From JAJPKK01 sp963781195 (GTDB lineage Bacteria; Pseudomonadota; Alphaproteobacteria; Rhizobiales; Xanthobacteraceae), in NCBI GenBank assembly GCA_963781195.1, contig CAWAEZ010000011.1, forward strand, positions 124,001-188,000: 64,000 bases of DNA, in the 5' to 3' direction. Of the stretch, positions 38,156 through 47,301 are shown one piece after another. Position 1 is the first letter of the stretch, and each line of letters starts with the position of its first letter. The notes under the pieces were generated by a model. That model did no database searches. It was given only the letters and a program-made list of their open reading frames with translations, and was not told the origin of the DNA. A program made the translations under genes and the position numbers.

Positions 38156-39251
38156 TCATTCCCCGACGTCGACGATGGCGATGACCGGGCCGCCGCCCTG
38201 CGGCCCCTGGTGCATGGCGTCCACCGAGACGAACACCGCGGGGTCGCCGATCGCGGCCGCCGCGACGCCGCCGACCGCGGCCTTGGCGTGGCGGTGGTGA
38301 TGCACGTCGGAATCGTCGAGCATGATCTGGCGGCGCCCGCGCAGGGTGCCGTGGCGGTCAGCCTCGCATTTCATGAAGCAGTTGACGACGCGGCCCTTGA
38401 GGTCTTCCGCCCGCGGCCGCTCGGGAAGGGTGAGCCCGGCGTCGCGGATGGAAATCATAGATGCCGTCGATGTCGAGAGCGTCGCGCATCACGGCGTGTC
38501 CGATCCGGTAGCGCCCGCCCGCGCCCGCCTTGTTGCCGAGGAGGACGATCTGCGCCTGGGTCAGCTCGACGCCCGAGGAGCACGACGCCACCGAGGAATA
38601 GAGGTCGAGGTCGTGGCAGATCTGCTCCGCGCGCGGCATCGAGATTTCGCCGAGGGCGACCGCGATGCCGAGCGCGGTGGTGCCGTTGGACACCCCCATC
38701 GAATCATGCACCTCGCAGGCGACCTGCTTGCCCCGACGCTCGGCATCGAGCACCGAGTCGATGGTGAGCAGCGGCGTCTTGGTCTGCACGTAGTGCACGT
38801 CCTTGACGTCGGTGATGCCGGCGTCGCGCATCGCCGCGGTCACGGCGGCGGCGACTTTCTCCACCATGGCGGGGCGGCCGATGTCCTCGGGCAGCAGCTC
38901 CGCGCTCAGCGCCGTGCCGATGACGAGCCGCGCCTGCGCGGCGGGTCCGGTCTTGGCGTTGCGGGCAAACACGGTGGCGTGGGGCGTAATGACGCCGTCG
39001 CAGCCGCCCGACCACACCATCGGGACGTTGGCAATCTCGGCCTCGCTGCGGCTGCCTTCCTTCAACAGGACGCGGCGGAAGGCCTGGTCGGCGAGAATCC
39101 GGGTGAAGTCGTTGACCCCGCCGTTGCCCTCGGTCTTGCCCACCACGGCGATGACCTCGTCGGCGCGAAACTGCCCCGCCGCGATGGCGTCGGTGAGTCC
39201 GCTCGCGTCCTGGACATTCTTCAGTTCGATCTTCGCGACCTCGATCGCCAT
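38156..39251 (-). pseudogene. ring-opening amidohydrolase (cyanuric acid hydrolase/barbiturase family), one frameshift
   Basis: Reads from ATG 39251 (AAGGAG upstream) as the AtzD/barbiturase family: VIAVVGKTEGNGGVNDFTR, WSGGCDGVITPHATVFAR and VQTKTPLLTID carry the first two Lys/Ser repeats. After DALDIDGIYD the frame breaks. It continues one base on from about 38455 with IRDAGLTLPERP, VVNCFMKCEAD, LDDSDVHHHRHAKA and DAMHQGPQGGGP, the third repeat and conserved tail. One extra base in the AAA at 38452-38454 explains it; without it the protein would be 364 residues, the family's usual size. Family members open cyanuric or barbituric acid rings. Real mutation and sequencing error cannot be told apart. 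Confidence 0.88.
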
Positions 39252-39580
39252 GCCGTCTGTCTCCTTGCTTTGATCTCCCGAGCAACCACGGCGGCCGCGC
39301 GAAATCAATCGGTGCGGTGGCGGGAGAACATAGCGGAGAGGCGGCACCTCCCCGGACCCATCCTGAGGGTCGGCGCAGCCGGCGTCTCGAAGGATGATCC
39401 CATGCTCTGTGGTCTGGGGCCGTCCTTCGAGACGCGCGCGAGAACGCGCTCCTTCAGGACGAGGTCTGAGGAGGGAGCCGAGTCGGGAGGCCCGAATGGC
39501 CGCGTTTCCCGTCCACGCGGGTCATGGCCGGGCTTGTCCGGCCGCCACAGCGGCTGACGGTCCGGGCACGGCCGTCCACC
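39252..39580. other. intergenic region between the two amidohydrolase genes
   Basis: No gene seen. It carries the palindromic repeat listed at 39354-39475 and, near 39252-39300, the upstream leader of the ring-opening amidohydrolase gene. Confidence 0.5.
39354..39475. repeat. paired palindromic intergenic repeat
   Basis: ATCCTGAGG...GTCTCGAAGGATG (about 39364-39398) is followed by an inverted counterpart, GTCCTTCGAGACGCGCGCG...TCCTTCAGGACGAGG (about 39421-39465). Both halves match the CATCCTTCGAGACGC-type repeat family I know from Bradyrhizobium and Rhodopseudomonas intergenic DNA. Probably a non-coding REP/RIME-like element able to form RNA hairpins. Confidence 0.65.
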
Positions 39581-41163
39581 TCACCTCGCGCGCGTATGCC
39601 GGAACCCGGCGTGGCAGCCGCAGGGGAGGCGCACCGGCGCCCGGGAGGCCGGGACGTCGGTGACGGCGGCGCGCATATGGGCGGCGCGGTAGTAGGGCAG
39701 GAACCGCGCGGCCATGCGTTCCATCAGCGGCATGTGATCGCGCACATAGGCGGTCGCGGTCTCGATCATCTCGGCCTTGATCGCGGCCTCGTCGATGTTG
39801 GTGAGCCGGCGCTCGTCCATCACCACCTCGCCGTCGACCACCACGGTGCGCACGGCGTCGGAATTGACGGCATAGGCGAGCTGCTGGATCGGCTTGTAGA
39901 GCGGGATGAATCCGTAGTCCTCGCGGTCGAGTAGCACCAGGTCGGCCTTCCTGCCCACCTCGATCACGCCGATCTCGTCGGCGAGGCCGCAGGAGCGGGC
40001 GGAGCCGGTGGTCGCCATCTCGAACGCTTCCTCGGCCGTCACCCAGGTCTCGTAGTCCATGTCGCCGATGCGGTGGAGGAGGGCCGCCATGCCGAGCGAG
40101 CGCAGCATGTCGGCGCGGTCGGAGGTCGAGGTGCCGTCGGTGCCGAGTGCGACGTTGACGCCGGCATTCTTGAGGTCGCGGATCCGCGCGACACCCGAGC
40201 CGAGCTTGAGGTTGGAGAGCGGGTTGTGGCTGATCGAGCAGCCGCGGTCGCCGAGCCGCTCGATCTCCCCGTCGGTCAGCCAGATCGCGTGGTTGAGCGT
40301 GAAGTTCGGGGTGAGCACGCCGAGACTGTCGAGATGCTCGACCATCGGCCGGCCATACATCAGCTGCGCCTGCACCGCCTGCAGCTTCGACTCCAGCGTG
40401 TGGGTATGGACCGGAAGCCCGCGCGCGAGCGAAATCTCGGTCGCCTCCTGCAGCAGCTCGTCCGATGCACCATTGCGGACCGACCGGACCGAGAATGGCG
40501 CGGATTCGCCCGTCGGCGGCGCCGTGCCATCGCGCGGAGTTGCGCTCGAACATCGCCATCTGGTCTCGGCTGGAGGGCATCGGCAGGGTCGCGAGCTCCG
40601 CCTTGATGGCGGGGTCCATGAGCTCGTCGGTCCACGGCAGGGGCGTCGAGGAAGGCGCGGTCCGACATCGACGTGGTGATCGCCGCGCGCAGGCCGATGT
40701 CGCGATAGGCCGCCGCCGAGCCGTCGAATGCCGCCGGTTCGGCGAGACGATTGATGAGATCGTCCTGCACCGTGGTGATGCCGGAGCGCAGGCACTCCAC
40801 CGCGAGCAGCATGGTGCGAAGATAGTGCGCGCGCTCGGGCAGCGGCTCGAGCGCGAACGGGGGATATTCGTGAAGGATCCAGACTTCGAGCGGCAGGGCA
40901 TCCCAGAAGCCCTGGCAGAAGCTCTCGTTGGAATGGGTGTGGGCGTTGATGAAGCCGGGAATGACGATGCGTTTGCGGGCGTCGATGACGAGGGGGTTGC
41001 GACGCGCCACCGCCTCGTCGGACCCGAGGTCGGGACCGATCGCGGCGATCCGGCTGCCGTCGATCAGGATGTCGGCGCAGTCGAGATGGGCGCGGTGGGC
41101 GCCCGGCACCACGTAACCGTTGCAGACGAGCAGGGGACGGGTTTTGGAATGCGAGTCGGCCAT
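39581..41163 (-). pseudogene. ATZ/TRZ-type amidohydrolase (cytosine deaminase-like), two frameshifts
   Basis: Reads from ATG 41163 (MADSHSKTRPLLVCNGYVV) as a metal-dependent amidohydrolase with FINAHTHSNESF (HxH). The frame breaks near 40640, where a GGGG run at 40640-40643 appears one base too long. It continues MDPAIKAELATLPMPSSRDQ, then breaks again near 40466 before SDELLQEATEISLARG. The rest carries PVHTHTLES, LNHAIWLTDGEI and ALGTDGTSTSD, supplying the remaining metal ligands. Removing one base at each site restores ~526 residues. The superfamily deaminates or dechlorinates pyrimidines, purines and triazines. Same strand as and 330 bases upstream of the ring-opening amidohydrolase, suggesting one heterocycle pathway. 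Confidence 0.87.
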
Positions 41164-41303
41164 CGGTCACGTTCTACGACAGCGGCCCGGCGACCGCGAA
41201 TGAAGGATGCACAGTGCGGCCTGCGGCACGCGATCCGATGCAATGCGGCGCAAGTCGTGCCGAGGTAGCACGATCCGTCCTATCGCCAAGCCGAAATTTC
41301 CGC

Positions 41304-42668
41304 TCACGCCTTTCCGGCGACCTTTGCCTTCGCGGGCTTTCCTTTTGCCTTCACCAGCAGATCGTAGTCCTGCCTGGTGCGTGCCGCATAGGCCATGGCG
41401 AACGAGGCCAATGCGTCGTCCATGGCGCCGTTCTTGCCCATGTAGCCGGCAATCACGGCCGGATCGCCGGAACGGGCGTGGGCGCGGGCGAGGGTTCGCC
41501 CGCACAGCTGGGCATAGCTCGTGAGTGCCTGTCCTTCGACGAGGTCGGCGATCGATCCGAGCCGCCGGTTCTTGAGCTGGCGAACATAGAAGTGCCGGTT
41601 GGACACCTTGTCCTCGGTCCAGCCGAGGAAGATGTCGCTCGCCGCCTGCATGGTGCGCTGGCCCTCGACGACGCGGCGGCCGGGATGGCCGTCGAATTTT
41701 GGCCCGAGGCATTCGAGCGCCGACGACCGCGCCTCCTTGAACTGCAGGAACAGCGGCGAGCCGTCGCCGCTGTTGAACAGGCTCACCGCACAGAAGGTGC
41801 CGACGCTTCCCACCCCGACCGCCTTGAAGGCGGTGTCCTCGAGCGTATAGCGGTCGAACAGGCACAGCCGTTCCGGCGGCAGGCGCTTTTTGTAGCCGGC
41901 AAAGACCTTTTCCGGATCGACTCGCTCGCGTGGATCGCTCCTGCGGTTGAAGTGGTAGATCGTGGGGCGCTTGTCGGCGATCCTGTCGCCCTTGACGAGA
42001 TGGGGGAAGTTATCGTCGCGGTTCCGGCTGATCGATTGGCCCGCCTTGGTGACGATCGCCTGCAGCCGCCGCCGCAGCGCCGGGTCCTGGAAGCGCTTGA
42101 TCTCGCGGGCGAGCTCGATGCGGCTGTGCCAGATCTCCAGCGGCGACAGCTTGGCCAGCGTCCGCATGCGCAGGCGATAGGCCGCGACGGTGGCGGCCGC
42201 GGCGGCGCGGGCGCGCTTTTCCGGAAACTTGGCGTCGAGCGCCGCCACCGCGACGCTGGCGGCGAGCCGCTTGAGGTCGACGGTGAAGTCGACCCCCGGC
42301 AGCGTCTCGTCGAAATCATTGATGTCGAACAGGATGATCTCTTCGGGCGTCGTGAACGCGCCGAAGTTCATGAGGTGACAGTCGCCGCAGGCCTGGAGCG
42401 GAATTCCCGCGCTCGGCTCGTGCGCGAGGTCGTGGGCCATCACGGTGGCGGCGCCGCGCAGGAAGGTGAACGGGCTGACCAGCATCCGCCGGTAGCGCTC
42501 TGGAACGAGTTCGGGAACGCGGAACTTGTCGCCCGCTTCCAGCAGCCTCACGGGATTGCGATTGCCGGGGTCGGAAAGATCGGCATGCGCCTCGCGCGGC
42601 GTCTTCCGCCGCAGCGCCACCCCGCGATCGTAACGGGCGGCGAAGGTGCCGATGTGTGGCTTTGGCAT
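41304..42668 (-). CDS. DUF2252 family protein
   Basis: A 454-residue soluble protein of the DUF2252 family, function unestablished. Family features: GDCHLMNFGAF near 95 and LFDINDFDETLPGVDFTVDLKRL just after it, a charged central helical region, then GVGSVGTFCAVSLFNSGDG and LFLQFKEARSSAL, and a C-terminal GRTLARAHARSGDP. The DFD/GxxHxxNF pattern recalls the nucleotide-binding core of protein-kinase-like folds, which is inference. Start ATG 42668 follows GGGAG. The Lys-rich C terminus is unremarkable. Divergent from the flavoprotein at 42947. Confidence 0.88.
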   Translation of the reverse strand: MPKPHIGTFAARYDRGVALRRKTPREAHADLSDPGNRNPVRLLEAGDKFRVPELVPERYRRMLVSPFTFLRGAATVMAHDLAHEPSAGIPLQACGDCHLMNFGAFTTPEEIILFDINDFDETLPGVDFTVDLKRLAASVAVAALDAKFPEKRARAAAAATVAAYRLRMRTLAKLSPLEIWHSRIELAREIKRFQDPALRRRLQAIVTKAGQSISRNRDDNFPHLVKGDRIADKRPTIYHFNRRSDPRERVDPEKVFAGYKKRLPPERLCLFDRYTLEDTAFKAVGVGSVGTFCAVSLFNSGDGSPLFLQFKEARSSALECLGPKFDGHPGRRVVEGQRTMQAASDIFLGWTEDKVSNRHFYVRQLKNRRLGSIADLVEGQALTSYAQLCGRTLARAHARSGDPAVIAGYMGKNGAMDDALASFAMAYAARTRQDYDLLVKAKGKPAKAKVAGKA

Positions 42669-42946
42669 GACGTTCTCCCGCGAGCCGCCGGTCTGCAATG
42701 TCCGCCGGCGTGATGTGGGCGCGCCGGTCCGGCGCGCGCCGCGCGGGCATCATAGTCGGAACCTGAGCGCAGACAAATTCGCCCGCCCCGACCGCGCCGG
42801 AGACGCCGCGGAATCGCCGGTCGGCGCGGCCGCGATCCCTATCGACCGCCCGGAAAATCGCGTTATCATCGCCGTTGCGCGGAACGCATCGGCGGGCGGC
42901 TGTCATGCAGCACAACGAGCCCCGGCGCCGCCCAGGGAGGACAAAA

Positions 42947-44629
42947 ATGTCGGGAACGTCCGGGGACGCCGCTGAGAAGCCGGCCGAAGGTCGCCCCCTG
43001 GCGGCGGTGGACCGGCGCAGCTTCCTCACCACGGGCGCTGCGGCCGGCGCGGCTGCCGCGATCGCGGCTGCGCCCGCCGAAGCAGCGGACGGCATCGCCT
43101 GGGACCGCGAGGTCGATGTCATCGTCATCGGCGCCGGCGCCGGCGGGCTCACCGCCGCCATCGCGGCGCGGGAGAAGGGCGCCGCGGTGCTCATCGTCGA
43201 AAAGAACTTCGACATCGGCGGCCGCGCCATGATGAGTTATGGTGGCCTTTACATCGGCGGTGGCAACCGGCTGCAGAAGGCGAAGGGCCTCAACGACACC
43301 CCCGATCTCGCCTTCGCCGATTGGTCGCGTCCGGAAAAGCCGATGGGACGGTTCAGCGACCGCGAGCTGGTGCGCGTCTGGGCCGACAACAATCTCGATC
43401 TGTTCGACTGGCTGGAAACCCACGGCGTCGTCTGGGAGGGCTATCGCGGCGCTCCCGACCGGCTCGACCGGAACCGCACCCGGTTGAACGTGGTGCGCTG
43501 GCCCAACGAGCCCACGACGCCGGCGCGCGGCTCGGGCTTCGTGCGCCCGCTGGAAAAGACGGCGCGGAAGATGGGCATCGAGATTCTGCTTCAGCAGCAG
43601 ATGACCAGGATCCACCGCGAGGGGCCGCTGTCGGGGCGGGTCACCGGCATCGGCGTCATCGAGGTCGACGAGTGGTACCGCCAAAAGACCCGCACCATGA
43701 ACATCCGCGCGCGCAAAGGCGTGATCATCGCGACCGGCGGCAGCGCGGGCAATCCGGTGTTCCGCACCATGTTCGACGTGAGGCTCACCGACGAATACCA
43801 GGCGGAGAACAGCGAGTGGACCGAGCGTACCGGCGACGGCGAGATCGCCGCCATGGAGATCGGTGCGGCGCTCGGCGCGACGGCGTGCCAGACCACCCAG
43901 GACGACAATCTCATCACCAAGGGGCGCATGGGCAAGAAGTGCAACGGCACCATCACCGAGCTCTACCCGACGAGCCCGCATTTCTTTCGCGCCCGCGCCC
44001 TCGGCCTCGTCGTCAAGGACTACCAGAACGTGATTTTGGTGAAGGAGAACGGCCTGCGCTTCTACAACGAGACGGTGCCGACCCGCGACTATGAATACTA
44101 TGCCGCCGCGCTCGCATGGACCGGCGACCCGAACAAGTTCAACGGCGGCGGCCCGATCTGGGCGATCTTCGACGCCGACGCGGTCGTCCGCGAGAAGTGG
44201 GACGTCAAGCCGCCCCACGTCGATCCCGACGGCTATTTCTTCAGCGGCGACACCGTCGAGGAGCTCGCCGCGCGGATCAAGAACGAATACCAATGGCGGC
44301 CGATGCCGCCGGATGCGCTGCGCAAATCGGTGGAGCGCTACAATGCGTTCGTCGATACCGGCACCGACGCCGACTTCAAGAAGCCGCGGCCGCTCCACAA
44401 GATCGAGAAGCCGCCATTCTACGCCGCCTGGCACACGCCGGCCCTCCACGATTCCTATACCGGCATCCGCATCAGCGCGGGCGCCGAGGTGATCGATCTC
44501 CACGGCAAGGTGATCCCGGGCCTCTACGCGTGCGGCGATTCTTCGGGCGGTTTCGGCCAGCACGGCATCTGCCGCGCCGCCACCTTCGGCCGCCTCGCCG
44601 GGGTCAACGCCGCCGCGCAGGAAGGGTGA
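42947..44629 (+). CDS. exported FAD-dependent oxidoreductase (FAD_binding_2, fumarate reductase/ketosteroid dehydrogenase-like)
   Basis: A 560-residue flavoprotein. The N terminus has a Tat signal (DRRSFLTTGAAAGAAAAIAA, cleavage after AEAA). FAD-binding VIVIGAGAGGLTAAIAARE follows with EKNFDIGGRAMMSYGG. The capping region and C-terminal PGLYACGDSSGGFGQHGICR complete the fold. Such enzymes reduce or dehydrogenate C-C bonds in fumarate-like, urocanate-like or steroid substrates, here in the periplasm. Start ATG 42947 has GGGAGG 8 bases upstream. The next gene begins 8 bases after its stop, so the two are co-transcribed and perhaps form a complex. Confidence 0.88.
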   Translation: MSGTSGDAAEKPAEGRPLAAVDRRSFLTTGAAAGAAAAIAAAPAEAADGIAWDREVDVIVIGAGAGGLTAAIAAREKGAAVLIVEKNFDIGGRAMMSYGGLYIGGGNRLQKAKGLNDTPDLAFADWSRPEKPMGRFSDRELVRVWADNNLDLFDWLETHGVVWEGYRGAPDRLDRNRTRLNVVRWPNEPTTPARGSGFVRPLEKTARKMGIEILLQQQMTRIHREGPLSGRVTGIGVIEVDEWYRQKTRTMNIRARKGVIIATGGSAGNPVFRTMFDVRLTDEYQAENSEWTERTGDGEIAAMEIGAALGATACQTTQDDNLITKGRMGKKCNGTITELYPTSPHFFRARALGLVVKDYQNVILVKENGLRFYNETVPTRDYEYYAAALAWTGDPNKFNGGGPIWAIFDADAVVREKWDVKPPHVDPDGYFFSGDTVEELAARIKNEYQWRPMPPDALRKSVERYNAFVDTGTDADFKKPRPLHKIEKPPFYAAWHTPALHDSYTGIRISAGAEVIDLHGKVIPGLYACGDSSGGFGQHGICRAATFGRLAGVNAAAQEG

Positions 44630-44637
44630 GGCGGATC

Positions 44638-45700
44638 ATGGCGACGACGGCCCAGTCGGCCCCGGGCGGCGGCGCGCCGCGCGGGGAGGGCGCGGAGATC
44701 CGGCGTCACCGCGTCGGTCTGGAGGCGATCCCACCGGTGCCGGCGGAGGTGCCGGTCGGAACGAGCATCAGGTTCAAGGTGCGGGTGACCTGCGCCGACA
44801 GGGTGGCCTGCGGCGATGCCGATCTGCGCGGCGCCCGCGTCGAGGTCGTGGCGTCGGAGCAGGTGGTGGCGACCCCGCAGCTCGTCGATCCGGCGGACGG
44901 CGGCTGCGACACCGCAGACGATCGCCGTCAGGGCGCCGGCGGCGCTCGGCGCCTATCGCCTCGGTCTCGTTTTCCCGCGCCAGCAGATCGGCCGCGACAT
45001 CTATGAAGAAGCGGCGCTGCCGATCGCCTTTCGCACGGTGGCGCACCAGACGAGCGTCGCGGTGTGGGGCGTTGCCTCGCCGGTGCGGGCGGGCGGTTCC
45101 ATTTCGGCGACCGTCGGGGTCAAGAGCGCCGGTGGCTGCGAGCTGGCGCGGGCGCGCGTCGAGATTCTCGACGCCGCTGGCGTCGCCATCGGCCATGGCG
45201 TGCTGGGCGACACGCCGTGGCCGGGCACCGGACTCTACTTTGCGCAGATCGCACTTGCCGCGCCACCGCGGGAAGGCGCGTTTTCCTGGCAGGCGACGTT
45301 CCCCGCCCAGGAGTTCAAGCTCGCTCACGACCCGAGCGGCGCGGCGTTCGGTTTCACCACCGTCCCGCCGCCGGAGCATCGGCTCACGGTCCGTGTCACC
45401 GAGGGCGAAATGCTCAGCGAGGGCGAAAGGCTCCCCGAGGGCGAAAAGGTTACCGGGGGCCAAAGGGTCGCCGGGCGCGAAGCCCCGCCGCTCGCCGGCG
45501 TCGAGCTGGCGCTCGGTCCCTACCGGACAGCGACCGACGCGGCGGGGCTCGCGAGCCTCGATGTGCCCGCCGGACGGTTCAGCCTCTCGGTCTGGAAGCC
45601 CGGCTTCGAGGCCGCGCCGGTCGACGTCGAGATCGACCGCGAGCTGCGGCTCGAGGTCGAGATGCAGCCCCTTCCGCAGGAGCCGACGGTGTGGGATTGA
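44638..45700 (+). pseudogene. beta-rich partner of the flavoprotein, unknown function, one frameshift
   Basis: Starts at ATG 44638 (MATTAQSAPGGG) and reads as a chain of beta strands typical of Ig-like or transthyretin-like modules: GTSIRFKVRVTCADRVACG and ARVEVVASEQVVA. Near 44900-44925 the frame slips by one base and goes on as IAVRAPAALGAYRLGLVFP, then VRAGGSISATVGVKSAGGC, then LAGVELALGPYRTATDAAGL and a terminal PAGRFSLSVWKPGFEA. The latter resembles a carboxypeptidase-regulatory fold. A charged repeat (MLSEGERLPEGEKVTGG) links the modules. Removing one base gives 353 residues. No signal peptide. Family not recognised; partnership with the flavoprotein is inferred from 8-base spacing. Confidence 0.65.
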
Positions 45701-45711
45701 CCCGCGCTCGA

Positions 45712-45802
45712 GCTTGACTCGCGCTTGACTTGGGCTCGCGCTTGATTTGGCTCGCGCTTGATTTGGCTCGCGCTTGACTTGGCGCGCGCTTGACTTGGGC
45801 TC
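45712..45802. repeat. short tandem repeat (16-17 base unit)
   Basis: About five successive copies of GCGCTTGA(C/T)TTGG(G)CTC run from 45721 to 45802, with a diverged unit before them. They follow the stop of the beta-rich protein and precede the cupin gene. TTGA recurs on the minus strand as TCAA, so stops occur in several frames and no protein is implied. Probably a slippage-derived minisatellite. Confidence 0.8.
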
Positions 45803-45886
45803 GCTTCGGCGTCCACATCGCGGCGCGCCGAGGCAAGCGCAAATCCGGCGCGCACACGGATCAATCACAATCCCTGGGAGGATTAC

Positions 45887-46291
45887 ATGAGGAAGCTGAT
45901 AGCTCCGGCCGTCATCGCGGCGGTCGGTCTGGCCGCCGCCGTCGCCTGGTCGCAGACGCCGCCGGCCAACAACAACGTGGTTCAGTATTTCACCACGCCG
46001 CTGGAGAACGACGCCTCGCGGATCGTCCGCATGCAGACCGTCAACATCCCCGCCGGGGCCGGGAACGAGTTCCATCGTCATCCCGGCGACCAATGGGCTG
46101 CCGTCCAGGAGGGCGAGATCACCTTCACCGTGCAGGGGCAGCCGCCGCGGGTGCTCAAGGTCGGGGATAGCGTCTACATCCCGCGCGGCACCATCCACCG
46201 CAACCAGAACCTCACCGACAAGCCGGCCCGTTCGGTCGAGCTCGTGATCCTCGACAAGGACAAGCCCGGTCTCGAAGTGGTCAAGAACTGA
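45887..46291 (+). CDS. exported single-domain cupin
   Basis: A 134-residue periplasmic cupin. The signal peptide is MRKLIAPAVIAAVGLAAAVAWSQ. The core has motif 1 EFHRHPGDQWAAVQEGEITF (metal-binding His/Gln) and motif 2 GDSVYIPRGTIHRNQN. Length fits a single barrel. GGGAGGA lies 7 bases before the ATG. It follows the tandem repeat and precedes a metallo-beta-lactamase gene on the same strand, with a hairpin between. Enzymatic or binding role unknown. Confidence 0.88.
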   Translation: MRKLIAPAVIAAVGLAAAVAWSQTPPANNNVVQYFTTPLENDASRIVRMQTVNIPAGAGNEFHRHPGDQWAAVQEGEITFTVQGQPPRVLKVGDSVYIPRGTIHRNQNLTDKPARSVELVILDKDKPGLEVVKN

Positions 46292-46307
46292 GGCCTGATG
46301 ACACGGC

Positions 46308-46338
46308 GGCGCGGAGGGGCGAAGATGCCCTTCGCGCC
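46308..46338. terminator. GC-rich hairpin between cupin and metallo-beta-lactamase genes
   Basis: GGCGCG (46308-46313) pairs with CGCGCC (46333-46338), and GGGGC with GCCC nearer the loop. No T-run follows, so it may be a partial terminator, an RNA-stabilising hairpin or a member of the local palindromic repeats. Confidence 0.35.
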
Positions 46339-46380
46339 GCGCCCATCGGACGGTCCGTGGGGTGGTGAACGGCAAAGGAT

Positions 46381-47301
46381 ATGTCCGCGATGACCCATGC
46401 CCGCATGTGCCTGTCGGCGCCGTTGCTCGCCGCCTTCGTCCTGGCGGAAACCGGCGCCGCCCTCGCGCAGGCGCAGCCGCCGGCCGATCACCCGTCGGTC
46501 ACCGTGCGGGGGCAGGCCTATACGCCGCGCTCGGTGCTGGCGCGCAACATGGGGACCGAGGCCGACCAGACCACCGCGTTCACGCCGCACCGGGTGATCG
46601 GCAACATCTATTACGTGGGGACGCGGACGCTCAGCTCTTTCCTGGTGGTGACGCCGGAGGGCAACATCCTCATCGACAGCACCTATGAGCGCAACGTGCC
46701 GGTGATCGAGAAATCCGTCGCCGATCTCGGCTTCAGGTTCGCCGACACCAAGATTCTTCTCGGCAATCATGCGCATCGCGACCATCAGGAAGGCGATGCC
46801 CTGGTCAAGCAGAAGACCGGCGCGCAGGTGATGGCGATGGCCGAGGACGTGCCGGCGCTGCAGGCGATGAAGCCCGGCGACAAGGAGCACCCGATCGACC
46901 GCGTGCTGCACGACGGTGACAGCGTGACCCTCGGCGGCGTGACGCTCGTCGCGCATCTCACGCCGGGCCATACCCGCGGCTGCACCACCTGGACCACCAC
47001 CGCGCAGGAGAACGGAAAGTCCTACAACGTGATGTTCGGATGCAGCCTGCGGCCGCCCGCCACGGTGACGCCGGAGATCGCCGCGGAATTCGACCGCTCG
47101 TTGAAGACGGTGCGCGCGCTGCCGTGCGACGTGCAGCTCGGCGACCACGGTGCGCAGTACAACATGCAGGAGAAGTACGCCAAGCTCAAAGCGGGCGCTC
47201 CCAATCCGTTCATCGATCCCGCGAGCTGCACGCTGGAGGCGGATGTGGAGGAGGCGATGCTGCACGCGCTGCTGGCCGAGCAGGCGCAGGCCAAGCCGTA
47301 A
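46381..47301 (+). CDS. metallo-beta-lactamase fold hydrolase, subclass B3-like, exported
   Basis: A 306-residue exported zinc hydrolase. Signal peptide ends around AALAQA. Zinc site: H130, H132, D134 and H135 (NHAHRDHQEGD), H197 (TPGHTRGC) and H256 (LGDHGAQY). The GHTRGCTTW and LRPP segments resemble subclass B3 beta-lactamases such as those of Bradyrhizobium. B3 enzymes hydrolyse many beta-lactams including carbapenems, but close relatives also have other substrates, so resistance is not shown. C49-type extra cysteines (C201, C221, C249, C283) could form disulfides. ATG 46381 is the first of two nearby starts (MSAM). Confidence 0.82.
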   Translation: MSAMTHARMCLSAPLLAAFVLAETGAALAQAQPPADHPSVTVRGQAYTPRSVLARNMGTEADQTTAFTPHRVIGNIYYVGTRTLSSFLVVTPEGNILIDSTYERNVPVIEKSVADLGFRFADTKILLGNHAHRDHQEGDALVKQKTGAQVMAMAEDVPALQAMKPGDKEHPIDRVLHDGDSVTLGGVTLVAHLTPGHTRGCTTWTTTAQENGKSYNVMFGCSLRPPATVTPEIAAEFDRSLKTVRALPCDVQLGDHGAQYNMQEKYAKLKAGAPNPFIDPASCTLEADVEEAMLHALLAEQAQAKP

